A DNA stretch of 64,000 nt from Flavobacterium dankookense (GTDB lineage: Bacteria; Bacteroidota; Bacteroidia; Flavobacteriales; Flavobacteriaceae), in contig NZ_SNXR01000019.1 of the NCBI RefSeq assembly GCF_004362665.1, forward strand, positions 1-64,000, written 5' to 3'. Shown piece by piece: positions 30,490-39,631 of this stretch. Positions within the stretch are counted from its first letter, which is position 1; the number at the start of each line of letters is the position of its first letter. Both the position numbers and the translations under genes were made by a program. The notes below the pieces were generated by a model, which was not told where the DNA came from, searched no databases, and saw only the letters and a program-made list of their open reading frames with translations.

Positions 30490-30655
30490 AACACTGCCTA
30501 CATTAGATTTTAATTGGTAAACTCAACACTAACAATTTAGAATGAGCAAATCATCGCTACTAAAGTATGCCTCTATATCGAGGAAACTTGAACAGTGAGT
30601 TAGCTCAAAACTTGTCCTTACGAGTTTATGCATTCACCTAATGTAGGCTTTTTTT
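30490..30655 (+). ncRNA. ssrS: 6S RNA
   Basis: It lies between zapA and rny. The closing stem is a perfect 11-bp pairing of GCCTACATTAG (30496-30506) with CTAATGTAGGC (30638-30648), followed by seven Ts. The ~165-base length and long interrupted hairpin layout fit 6S RNA, which binds the housekeeping RNA polymerase and mimics an open promoter. The 5' end is approximate. Confidence 0.8.
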
Positions 30656-30676
30656 ATACCTAAATACAAACAAAAA

Positions 30677-32239
30677 ATGGAAATTACATTTATTATACTC
30701 GCCGCAATAGTTGGAATTGGTGGAGGTTTTGGAATTGCAAAATTCTTAGAAAAAAGCAATGTCTCAAATATGATTAAAAATGCTAAAAAAGAAGCATCAT
30801 CAATCTTGAAAGATGCAAATCTTGAAGCTGAAAACATCAAGAAAGACAAATTGCTTCAAGCAAAAGAAAAGTTTTTAGAATTAAAATCAGAGCATGAAAA
30901 AGAGATTTTGGCCAAAGACAAAAGAATGGCTGAGGTTGAAAAGCGTATTCGTGATAAAGAGTCACAAGTTTCAAGCGAATTGTCAAAAGCTAAAAAAGTG
31001 AATGATGATTTTGAAGCTAAAACTAAAGAATATACCACTAAAATAGAATTCCTTGATAAGAAGCAGCAAGAATTAGAAAAGCTGCATAAAAGTCAAGTAG
31101 AACAGCTTGAGGTTATTTCTGGTCTTTCTGCTGAAGAAGCTAAAGAACAATTAGTTGAAAGCTTAAAAGCTGAAGCTAAAACCAAAGCAATGTCGCATAT
31201 TCAAGATACTATTGAAGAAGCAAAATTAACAGCGCAACAAGAAGCTAAAAAAGTTATCATCAACACAATTCAACGTGTTGGAACTGAAGAAGCGGTTGAG
31301 AATTGTGTATCGGTTTTTAATATTGAATCGGATGATGTTAAAGGAAGAATTATTGGTCGTGAAGGAAGAAATATTCGCGCACTTGAAGCAGCAACTGGGG
31401 TAGAAATTATTGTAGATGATACGCCAGAGGCAATTATTCTTTCTTGTTTTGATCCAGTTAGAAGAGAGATAGCTCGATTATCATTACATAAATTAGTTAC
31501 AGATGGAAGAATTCACCCAGCAAGAATTGAGGAAGTTGTAGCAAAAACGACTAAACAAATTGATGAAGAAATTGCTGAAGTTGGAAAACGAACAGTGATT
31601 GATTTAGGTATTCACGGTTTGCATCCTGAGTTGATAAAAGTTGTTGGTAGAATGAAATACCGTTCTTCTTATGGTCAAAATTTATTGCAACACTCAAGAG
31701 AAGTAGCAAAACTTTGTGGAATTATGGCAGCCGAATTAGGATTGAATGTAAAATTGGCCAAACGTGCTGGTTTACTTCATGATATTGGAAAAGTGCCCGA
31801 TGCAGAAAGTGACTTGCCACACGCATTATTAGGAATGCAATGGGCTGAAAAATATGGTGAAAAAGAAGAAGTTTGCAATGCGATTGGAGCGCATCATGAC
31901 GAAATTGAAATGAAATATTTGATTTCTCCAATTATTCAAGTTTGTGATGCTATATCTGGCGCAAGACCAGGCGCAAGACGTCAGGTTCTAGACTCTTACA
32001 TCCAAAGATTAAAAGACTTAGAAGAAATTGCTTTTGCTTTTAATGGAGTGAAAAACGCTTATGCAATTCAAGCTGGTCGTGAATTGAGAGTTATTGTTGA
32101 AAGTGAAAAAGTATCTGATGATATGGCACAAAATCTTTCGTTTGAAATATCTCAAAAAATTCAAACAGAGATGACCTATCCAGGTCAAGTAAAGATTACT
32201 GTTATTAGAGAAACTAGAGCTGTTAATATTGCTAAATAG
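30677..32239 (+). CDS. rny: Ribonuclease Y
   Basis: 520 residues, the usual length. An N-terminal membrane anchor (3-20) is followed by a long charged coiled coil (about 30-190). Then come a KH RNA-binding domain (about 205-265: [20 protein letters not shown]) and an HD domain with the metal pair His368-Asp369 in LLHDIGK. It is an endonuclease that starts mRNA decay, tethered to the inner membrane. It is downstream of the 6S RNA terminator-like tail and ends at a strong terminator. Confidence 0.96.
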   Translation: MEITFIILAAIVGIGGGFGIAKFLEKSNVSNMIKNAKKEASSILKDANLEAENIKKDKLLQAKEKFLELKSEHEKEILAKDKRMAEVEKRIRDKESQVSSELSKAKKVNDDFEAKTKEYTTKIEFLDKKQQELEKLHKSQVEQLEVISGLSAEEAKEQLVESLKAEAKTKAMSHIQDTIEEAKLTAQQEAKKVIINTIQRVGTEEAVENCVSVFNIESDDVKGRIIGREGRNIRALEAATGVEIIVDDTPEAIILSCFDPVRREIARLSLHKLVTDGRIHPARIEEVVAKTTKQIDEEIAEVGKRTVIDLGIHGLHPELIKVVGRMKYRSSYGQNLLQHSREVAKLCGIMAAELGLNVKLAKRAGLLHDIGKVPDAESDLPHALLGMQWAEKYGEKEEVCNAIGAHHDEIEMKYLISPIIQVCDAISGARPGARRQVLDSYIQRLKDLEEIAFAFNGVKNAYAIQAGRELRVIVESEKVSDDMAQNLSFEISQKIQTEMTYPGQVKITVIRETRAVNIAK

Positions 32240-32251
32240 TCCAAATACATG

Positions 32252-32292
32252 TATCATAAAAAAATCCGCTACATGCGGATTTTTTTATGATA
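32252..32292 (+). terminator. Terminator of rny
   Basis: A perfect 18-bp inverted repeat (TATCATAAAAAAATCCGC/GCGGATTTTTTTATGATA) with loop TACAT. The gap from here to 32480 shows no gene. Confidence 0.88.
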
Positions 32293-32480
32293 CAAACCTA
32301 CTTATCTTTTTATTCTATAATTGTACAAATTACAGTTTATAATGCTGTATTGCTTTAATTTTATACTTAAATAAGTTGTTCAATACCTAGTAGTATTTTC
32401 AATAATTATGAAATTGCATCTAAAATTCTTTTTGATAGGTTAGAGTAAGTATTTCTTTTTTAAAGACAGGTGTAAAATAA

Positions 32481-32508
32481 AAAACTCTCAACGTTAATTG
32501 AGAGTTTT
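32481..32508 (-). terminator. Terminator of the choice-of-anchor-L protein gene
   Basis: An 11-bp stem AAAACTCTCAA/TTGAGAGTTTT with loop CGTTAA, 22 bases past the stop. Confidence 0.8.
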
Positions 32509-32529
32509 TAAAACATAGGTTTATGTAGG

Positions 32530-35500
32530 TTATCGCTTCATGGCGAAATGGGCTCTAAATTCGCGATCTACTTGATTCTCATCTTGATAAGAAACTGCAA
32601 ACCAATAATCATCAGAATTCATCTGGTTTCCGTTATAAGTTCCATCCCAACCATCACTATTTGGTTTTAGTTGTTTTAGAATTTTACCATAACGATCATA
32701 AATAGTAATTACTGCAGATGGTTGATTTTTTAAATCTTTTATGTTCCAGGTGTCATGATATCCATCACCGTTTGGAGTGAAAAATTTAGGATAGTTAACT
32801 ACCAAAGCTTGAATTGTAGTGTTTCCACAACCGTTTTTATCTCTAACTGTTATTGTATGAACACCTGACGAAACATCTTCAAAAATATTGCTATCTTGGA
32901 AAAAACCTTCATCTAGTTGATATTCATATTCTCCACCTTGACCTGTTGCAGTGATAATAATTCTTTGTGTGTCTGAAAAATCTTCTTCAACTTCATAGGT
33001 TATAACTGCTGGTTCCGATTGGATAACTGTAACTTCTGTTGGCTCTGATGAACAACCAGTAGCATTATTTGTTGCTATTACCGAATAAACACCTGGAAGA
33101 ATAGCAGCATAAGAAGTATTAGTTCCAACTACTATTCCAGCTTCATTTTTCCATTCGAAACTATGAGTTGAAGCACTTAATCCACTGTAAATTGTATATG
33201 CATTTAATAAATCTCCAGTTTCACTATCGATACATACAACACCATCAACTGGAGTAGGTTCTGGTAATTTATTAACAATAATCGTGAATGGTTTTACATC
33301 AAAACAATTTGGTGCTAAACTATTGTTTACTCGAACAAATACAGTTGTTAATGTGGTATTTGTAATGGCGTTACTTTCAGTTTGTGCATCTGCATTATTT
33401 TCGTAATAAGCAACGCTAAATTCAGTACCAACTTGTGTTCCAAGAACTATCGTATTTAAAGTTGTAACATCAAAAGTTGTTACGCCATCATTTGTTCCAT
33501 CTTCATCACAAATTGTTCTTGAAGCTACCGGAATTGAATTGGCAACAGGTGTATCAATTATAGTCACATTAAATGAACTTTCATCTGTACATCTTGGTAA
33601 GAATGGCGCTACTGCATAAATGTAAATCGTTTGACTTGTTGAAATTACTGTACCAGGATTTAAAATTGTTCCTGTTCCATTTGTACCTGTGTAATATTTT
33701 CCAATAGTAATTGCTGGTAAAGTATAGTTTTCACAAATGGTTACATCTGCTACATCATCTACGTTGAATATTGTTACTAAGAAGCTTTTTTCATTTGTAC
33801 ATGGATGTGGTGTATTTGTACTGGCAAAAACATATACTGTTTGTGTTGATGTAATTTCATCTCCAGCTTGTAACATTGTTCCTGTTCCGTTTGTTCCTGT
33901 GTAATAATTCCCTAAAGTTAATGTTGGCAATACATAAGCATTACAAGCATTTACATCTGGCATTGTTGGTACAACTGGAGTATATTGAATGGTTACTGTA
34001 AAAGTATTTTCATCAGCACATGAAAAAGAAGTTCTGATTAATGCTTCTTTATAAATAAACAATGTTTGCGTAGTTGTAATAACATGTCCAGGTAATAACT
34101 CGATTCCTGTTCCATTTGGACCACCAGATTGAGTATAATAATGATTATCAGCACTCAAGGCAGGTAAAACATAGCTGTCACATTCTGTAACATCAGCTAA
34201 ATCATCAGCTTGAGTAGAAAATACATTTATTTGAAAACTATTTTGAGCACTACATGGTGGTGTTGAATTTGAAATTCCATAAATATAAATTCTTTGAGTT
34301 GTAGTTATTACAGTTCCTGCAGGAAGTAATGTTCCAGTTCCATTTGGACCAGTATAATAATTTCCAACGTTTAAGGCCGTTAATACATATTGATCACAGA
34401 TATCAATATCCGAGCGAGAGTCAATTAGTGGCAAAGGATTTATGGTTACTGTAAAATCTGACTCATTAGCACAACTTGCATTTAATCTTCTGAATATATA
34501 AATGGTTTGTGTTGAAAGTATTACATCACCAGCAGAAAGGTTAGTTCCTGCTCCGTTTGGTTGTGTATAATAAGCTCCATTTGTTAAAGCAGGTAAAGTA
34601 AAAGTTTCACATGCAGCAATATCATCCAAACTGTCAACTTGTGGTTGAGCAAAATTTAAAGTAAAGAATATATTATCAGCACAGTTTCCGTTTCCGCTAG
34701 TTGTTTGTGCATAAATATAGATTGTCATATTGGTTTCAATAACTGTTCCTGGAGCAATTTCTGTTCCTGTACCATTTGGTCCACTAAAATATTTTCCAAA
34801 TTGTAGTTGAGGCAAAGTATAACCATTACATTGATTTACGTTTGCAGGTTGATTAATACCAATAAATACTTCAAAAATATCTTGGTCAGAACATGGTGAG
34901 TCACCACCTGATGTTGAATAAACATAAATTGTTTGGTCATTTGTAATTACAGTTCCAGCAGTAAGTTGCGTTCCTGTTCCGTTAGGTCCTGTGTAATAAT
35001 TTCCAGATGTTAATGCAGGTAGAGTATATGAACTACATTCAAAAACATCGTTTCTTACTCCAACTTCGATATTAGATAGTATTGTTACATCAAAGTCAGT
35101 ATCGATTACACAAAATGGCTCAACTTCTGTTGTGAAATAAAAATACACAGTTTGTGAAGATGTGATAACTGTTCCAGCTGGAATAACTGTTCCATTTCCA
35201 CCTGGTTGTGTGTAATATTTACCAAATTGTTGGCTTTGTAATGTAAAACTTCCACAACTAGTCACGTTTGATGGTGAAAGTGTATTAGGATCAATAATTG
35301 TTATTTTAAATGAACTATTAGAACCACATGTGTTTGGTCCATTTGGTTGATTATAAATAAATAGAGTAGTTGTTTCAGTAATTATATCTCCAGCATTTAA
35401 CATTGTTCCTAACCCATTGAATTGAGTATAGTAATTACCATTTGTTAAAGGTTCTAATGTATAACTGTCACATACGATTATATTTTCTAAAGTATCAACA

Positions 35501-37146
35501 TCTGGTGCTGGATTAACAATAAGATTAAAACTTGATAAACTAAAACAACTTGAATCACTCACATTTTGAACTCTTACATATATTGTTGTGCTTGGAAAAA
35601 TTAATAAGTTTAAGTTTCCAGTTATAGGATTTGTTCCATTTGTTGCATCATTTTGTGTTGTGTAATAATTTACAATATTTATTGCACTCGACTGTCCATT
35701 TAATATTAATGGAGTTTGTGCATTTAAATTAAAGAAAGCATTATTAATACTTTGGCTTCTAGCACACATTGTGATATCTGGTGCTTGATTAGCAACTGGA
35801 GCTGGTGAAGATTGAACTTGAAAACTTTTTACTGTATAACATGGACTATTGTGTGATTGAATTCTAACAAAAATAGTTTGTCCAGATGTAGTGTTATATT
35901 GTAGTGGTAAAGGATTCAGATTATTGTCTGCATCATTTTGTGAAGCATGATAAGTAACTAATGTTTGTGCATCTAATCCTTGCTTTACAATTGCTGTATT
36001 CAAATCTAAATTGAATGTATTTGTTGCAGCTCCCGAATCACATTTATAAATTGTTGTTGGATTTGGAGATGAAATTTGAGGATAGTATTCAACAGTAACA
36101 ACATCAGTTATTGGTAAACAACTTCCGAATAAATTTCTGTATGTAACGCTGTAAGTTCCAGACTGATTAATTGTTAAAGTAGAGCCAGTTTCATTTTCTA
36201 AAACATCTTCACCATACGACCAAGAAAATTCATAATTAGCTGAATCTAATCCAGTTTCTAACGTGTGTGTTGTTCCAAAACAAAGTGCAGTGTTAGTCGT
36301 TCTAGTTAAATCTTCACCCAAAACATCTTGACCAATATTAAAACTATCTGATGATATAAATATTGTGGAGTCAGATTGAGGATCAAGTCTATCGGCGATA
36401 ACTAATTTAATGTGATAAGGAACGTTTGGAGTTAAAACTGATGATGCTGTTAAAACTTTTGTTTGCCCATTAAAGTTAGTTGCAGATGTATTTGCTTGTG
36501 AACCACCATTAAAACTTCCAAAATATTGAGCATTTTCAGATGAACAAGACGAATTATATAAAAAGTCTCTAATTGTGATAACTGAAATTGGATCATTTGT
36601 ACCCGGAACTACAGCTAAATTAGTAGTTACTCCTGTATTCAAATTTGTTAAAAGAAAAGCAAAAGCATCAGAATATTGACATTGAAAATTTCCATATTCC
36701 TCAGAAGCAAAGATGAAATCAAAACTAAAGTTTGGTGAAATTGGTGTAAAGTCAAATTCCAATACCGATGCATTTGATGATGTCATTGGAATTCCTGCTG
36801 CTGCCAGAGTTGCCTCAAGTGAAGCATCACCAGTCCACGCAGCGGAACCATCATTAAGCATGCTTGTGTTTGGACCTGCAGCATTCATAGCGCTTCCTGT
36901 ACTCAATACAACACCACTTTGCATTGGAAAATTAGGATTTGTGTTTTGAAAATAACCAATTCCGTTTGATGAACCAAAATTAGTTCCTGTTCTCCACGTA
37001 ATATTAGTAGCAGAAACACATGGTGAATTGATTAGTACATTGTTAACTAACTGTGGAACAGTGTAGTTTGACGAGCTTACTGTAATTGGTTGTGAAAAAC
37101 CAACTGTAGATAACAGTAAAATTGTTAATAGTAATAGTTTTTTCAT
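32530..37146 (-). CDS. T9SS type B cargo: choice-of-anchor-L protein with nine internal repeats
   Basis: 1538 residues from the ATG at 37146 (MKKLLLLTILLLSTVGFSQ); an in-frame start 18 codons upstream would bury the signal peptide. The N-terminal choice-of-anchor-L domain (about 20-275: IFASEEYGNFQC, GVVLSTGSAMNAAG) is followed by Ig-like units. Nine tandem repeats of about 65 residues come next (about 555-1200). Their core reads CxxYTLPALTxGNYYTGPNG and then AGTVITTTQTIYIY. More Ig-like domains follow. The end is a gliding-motility-type sorting domain (FFTPNGDGYHDTWNI, IYDRYGKILKQL, GWDGTYNG). It should be exported by the type IX system and attached to the surface; an adhesin role is inferred. 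Confidence 0.94.
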   Translation of the reverse strand: MKKLLLLTILLLSTVGFSQPITVSSSNYTVPQLVNNVLINSPCVSATNITWRTGTNFGSSNGIGYFQNTNPNFPMQSGVVLSTGSAMNAAGPNTSMLNDGSAAWTGDASLEATLAAAGIPMTSSNASVLEFDFTPISPNFSFDFIFASEEYGNFQCQYSDAFAFLLTNLNTGVTTNLAVVPGTNDPISVITIRDFLYNSSCSSENAQYFGSFNGGSQANTSATNFNGQTKVLTASSVLTPNVPYHIKLVIADRLDPQSDSTIFISSDSFNIGQDVLGEDLTRTTNTALCFGTTHTLETGLDSANYEFSWSYGEDVLENETGSTLTINQSGTYSVTYRNLFGSCLPITDVVTVEYYPQISSPNPTTIYKCDSGAATNTFNLDLNTAIVKQGLDAQTLVTYHASQNDADNNLNPLPLQYNTTSGQTIFVRIQSHNSPCYTVKSFQVQSSPAPVANQAPDITMCARSQSINNAFFNLNAQTPLILNGQSSAINIVNYYTTQNDATNGTNPITGNLNLLIFPSTTIYVRVQNVSDSSCFSLSSFNLIVNPAPDVDTLENIIVCDSYTLEPLTNGNYYTQFNGLGTMLNAGDIITETTTLFIYNQPNGPNTCGSNSSFKITIIDPNTLSPSNVTSCGSFTLQSQQFGKYYTQPGGNGTVIPAGTVITSSQTVYFYFTTEVEPFCVIDTDFDVTILSNIEVGVRNDVFECSSYTLPALTSGNYYTGPNGTGTQLTAGTVITNDQTIYVYSTSGGDSPCSDQDIFEVFIGINQPANVNQCNGYTLPQLQFGKYFSGPNGTGTEIAPGTVIETNMTIYIYAQTTSGNGNCADNIFFTLNFAQPQVDSLDDIAACETFTLPALTNGAYYTQPNGAGTNLSAGDVILSTQTIYIFRRLNASCANESDFTVTINPLPLIDSRSDIDICDQYVLTALNVGNYYTGPNGTGTLLPAGTVITTTQRIYIYGISNSTPPCSAQNSFQINVFSTQADDLADVTECDSYVLPALSADNHYYTQSGGPNGTGIELLPGHVITTTQTLFIYKEALIRTSFSCADENTFTVTIQYTPVVPTMPDVNACNAYVLPTLTLGNYYTGTNGTGTMLQAGDEITSTQTVYVFASTNTPHPCTNEKSFLVTIFNVDDVADVTICENYTLPAITIGKYYTGTNGTGTILNPGTVISTSQTIYIYAVAPFLPRCTDESSFNVTIIDTPVANSIPVASRTICDEDGTNDGVTTFDVTTLNTIVLGTQVGTEFSVAYYENNADAQTESNAITNTTLTTVFVRVNNSLAPNCFDVKPFTIIVNKLPEPTPVDGVVCIDSETGDLLNAYTIYSGLSASTHSFEWKNEAGIVVGTNTSYAAILPGVYSVIATNNATGCSSEPTEVTVIQSEPAVITYEVEEDFSDTQRIIITATGQGGEYEYQLDEGFFQDSNIFEDVSSGVHTITVRDKNGCGNTTIQALVVNYPKFFTPNGDGYHDTWNIKDLKNQPSAVITIYDRYGKILKQLKPNSDGWDGTYNGNQMNSDDYWFAVSYQDENQVDREFRAHFAMKR

Positions 37147-37328
37147 GATTTGAGGGTTTTTGACATTGCAAATATGTGTTAAAACGACGTTTAAATGCAA
37201 ATTAAATCGATGAAATGCATAAAAACTAAAAATAAATATACAATAAACTTACAAAATAACCGTTCGTCGATGTTTTTTTAACTAAAATTTTTAGTTTTTT
37301 TAGTAGGAATCTTTTTTTTATTAATGAT

Positions 37329-37336
37329 TATATTTG
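37329..37336 (+). promoter_or_regulatory. Minus-7 box (TATATTTG) of argS
   Basis: An exact TAnnTTTG match 19 bases before the argS ATG. Confidence 0.45.
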
Positions 37337-37355
37337 TCCATTCAAATGAAAAATC

Positions 37356-39131
37356 ATGAATTTATCCGAAATCCTTTCTCCTCAAATTATCAAATCTATT
37401 GAATTGTTATTTTCTACTTCTATCGAAAAAGTTGAATTTCAAATAACTAGAAAAGATTTTGAAGGCGATATTACAATGGTAATTTTTCCATTATTGAAAG
37501 TTATTAAAGGCAATCCGATGGATATTGGAACAAAAATTGGAACGTATTTGGTTGAAAATGTCGCTGAGGTTGAAAAATTTAATGTGGTTTCAGGATTTTT
37601 GAACTTAGTGATTTCGGATGATTATTATTTGAATTTTTTCAATACAATAAAAGAAAATCAAAATTTTGGATTTGTTTCGGCTTCGCCAAATGAAAAAGCG
37701 GTAATGGTTGAATATTCTTCTCCAAATACCAATAAACCATTGCATCTTGGACATGTTCGAAACAATCTTTTAGGCTATTCAGTTGCCGAAATCATTAAAG
37801 CTTCTGGTAAAAAAGTCTTTAAAACGCAAATCATCAACGATAGAGGAATTCATATCTGTAAATCGATGTTGGCTTGGCAAAAATTCGGAAAAGAACAAAC
37901 GCCGGAAACATCAGGTTTGAAAGGTGATAAGTTAGTTGGGAATTTTTATGTTCAATTTGATAAACAATACAAATTAGAAATAAGCGAATTAATTACCCAA
38001 GGTAAATCAGAAGATGAAGCAAAAAAAATAGCACCAATTATTGTTGAAGCACAACAAATGCTCCTCGATTGGGAAGCTGGAAAACCAGAAGTAATCGAAC
38101 TTTGGAAAAAAATGAACCAATGGGTTTATGATGGTTTTGCGCAAACATATCAAAATCTTGGTGTTGATTTCGATAGTTATTATTACGAATCCAACACGTA
38201 TTTATTAGGAAAAGAAGTCGTTCAATTTGGATTAGAAAAAGGCATTTTCGAAAAAGATCCTGATGGTTCGGTTTGGATTGATTTAACTCCAGATGGATTG
38301 GATAGAAAAATTGTGCTTCGTTCTGATGGAACAGCGGTTTATATGACACAAGATATTGGTACGGCAATTCAACGTGTGAAGGATTTCCCAGATGTTGGAG
38401 GAATGGTTTATACCGTTGGAAATGAACAGGATTATCATTTCAAAGTATTGTTTTTAATTCTGAAAAAACTAGGTTTTGAATGGGCGGAAAGTTTATATCA
38501 TCTATCCTATGGCATGGTAGAATTGCCTTCTGGAAAAATGAAATCACGCGAAGGAACCGTAGTTGATGCTGATGATTTAATGGAAGAAATGACCGAAACT
38601 GCTGGAAAAATTTCAACCGAATTAGGGAAATTAGAAGGTTATTCAGAGGAAGAAAAAGCCAAATTATTCAAAACCATTGGTCTTGGTGCATTGAAATATT
38701 ATATACTTAAGGTTGATCCTAAAAAACAAATTCTCTTTAATCCAGAGGAGTCAGTCGATTTTGCAGGAAATACTGGCCCGTTTATCCAATATACCTATGC
38801 CAGAATTCAATCTATTTTGAGAAAAGCAACTTTTGATATTTCATCAACTATTGCAATTGATTTGCATCAAAAAGAAAAAGAATTGATAAAACAATTGGAA
38901 CTTTTTCCTGAAGTAATTCAGAATGCAGCTCAAAATCATAGTCCAGCTTTAGTGGCAAACTATACTTATGAGTTGGTTAAAGAATACAATTCTTTCTACC
39001 AATCGGTTTCCATCCTTGGAGAAGAAGACATGAATAAGAAGGTATTCAGAGTACAACTTTCAAAAAAAGTAGCCGAAACTATAAAATTGGCATTTAAATT
39101 GCTAGGAATTGAAGTACCAGAAAGAATGTAA
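37356..39131 (+). CDS. argS: Arginine--tRNA ligase
   Basis: 591 residues. It charges tRNA-Arg with arginine in the cytosol. Visible are the N-terminal additional domain, the class I HIGH signature as HLGH (130-133, in SSPNTNKPLHLGHVRNN), the KMSKS-equivalent GKMKSREG and the C-terminal DALR anticodon-binding helices (YELVKEYNSFYQ). The length is normal. A small lipoprotein gene follows after 18 bases on the same strand and may be read through. Confidence 0.97.
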   Translation: MNLSEILSPQIIKSIELLFSTSIEKVEFQITRKDFEGDITMVIFPLLKVIKGNPMDIGTKIGTYLVENVAEVEKFNVVSGFLNLVISDDYYLNFFNTIKENQNFGFVSASPNEKAVMVEYSSPNTNKPLHLGHVRNNLLGYSVAEIIKASGKKVFKTQIINDRGIHICKSMLAWQKFGKEQTPETSGLKGDKLVGNFYVQFDKQYKLEISELITQGKSEDEAKKIAPIIVEAQQMLLDWEAGKPEVIELWKKMNQWVYDGFAQTYQNLGVDFDSYYYESNTYLLGKEVVQFGLEKGIFEKDPDGSVWIDLTPDGLDRKIVLRSDGTAVYMTQDIGTAIQRVKDFPDVGGMVYTVGNEQDYHFKVLFLILKKLGFEWAESLYHLSYGMVELPSGKMKSREGTVVDADDLMEEMTETAGKISTELGKLEGYSEEEKAKLFKTIGLGALKYYILKVDPKKQILFNPEESVDFAGNTGPFIQYTYARIQSILRKATFDISSTIAIDLHQKEKELIKQLELFPEVIQNAAQNHSPALVANYTYELVKEYNSFYQSVSILGEEDMNKKVFRVQLSKKVAETIKLAFKLLGIEVPERM

Positions 39132-39149
39132 AATATAAAAACGTTAAGT

Positions 39150-39593
39150 ATGAAAAAAAAATTACTCGTTAGTCTATCAATCGTAGTGTTATTGTTCGCA
39201 AGTTGTTCAGAAACAGACGATCTTCCTTTAGTGAACGAAGCCAATGTGGTTAGTAAAATGACTAGTGGAAATTGGAAAGTAACAAAATTCATTTATCAAA
39301 ACACAACTAAAACAGCCGATTACAATGGTGTTTTATTTGATTTTGATGCAATTGCGGTGATGCTAAGCAATACAGGAACAGTTCCTGTTGCAGGAAGTTG
39401 GGCTGTTTTTAATGAAGGATTTGATAACGATCCAGATTTAGTTTTTACATTAGCGTTAACAAGTGCTGAACCAAGATTTACAAATATTTCAGATGATTGG
39501 TATATTGTTGAAAGCACTTCGACTAAGTTAAAACTTGAAGACGAAAATTTAGAAACTGGTGATATTGATTATCTGGTTTTTGAGAAAAATTAA
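39150..39593 (+). CDS. Lipoprotein with lipocalin-like domain (paralogue 1)
   Basis: 147 residues. The lipobox LLFASC gives acylated Cys19, followed by the acidic SETDD. The mature part reads SGNWKVTKFIYQ, then AVMLSNTGTVPVAGSWAVF, ISDDWYIVESTSTKLKLEDE and IDYLVFEKN. This is the same module as in the C-terminus of 43728-44762 and in 44972-45424. Lipocalin-like folds of this size often bind small hydrophobic molecules, but function is unknown here. Confidence 0.83.
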   Translation: MKKKLLVSLSIVVLLFASCSETDDLPLVNEANVVSKMTSGNWKVTKFIYQNTTKTADYNGVLFDFDAIAVMLSNTGTVPVAGSWAVFNEGFDNDPDLVFTLALTSAEPRFTNISDDWYIVESTSTKLKLEDENLETGDIDYLVFEKN

Positions 39594-39631
39594 ACAAAAA
39601 AGCGATTGAAATTTTCAATCGCTTTTTTGTT
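39593..39631. terminator. Bidirectional terminator
   Basis: A perfect 19-bp arm pair (AACAAAAAAGCGATTGAAA and its complement) between the lipoprotein stop and the end of the TonB-receptor gene. Confidence 0.88.

Noticed and set aside
38038..38367. 109-codon minus-strand ORF
   Set aside because: It is a shadow of argS, whose frame carries all the synthetase motifs.
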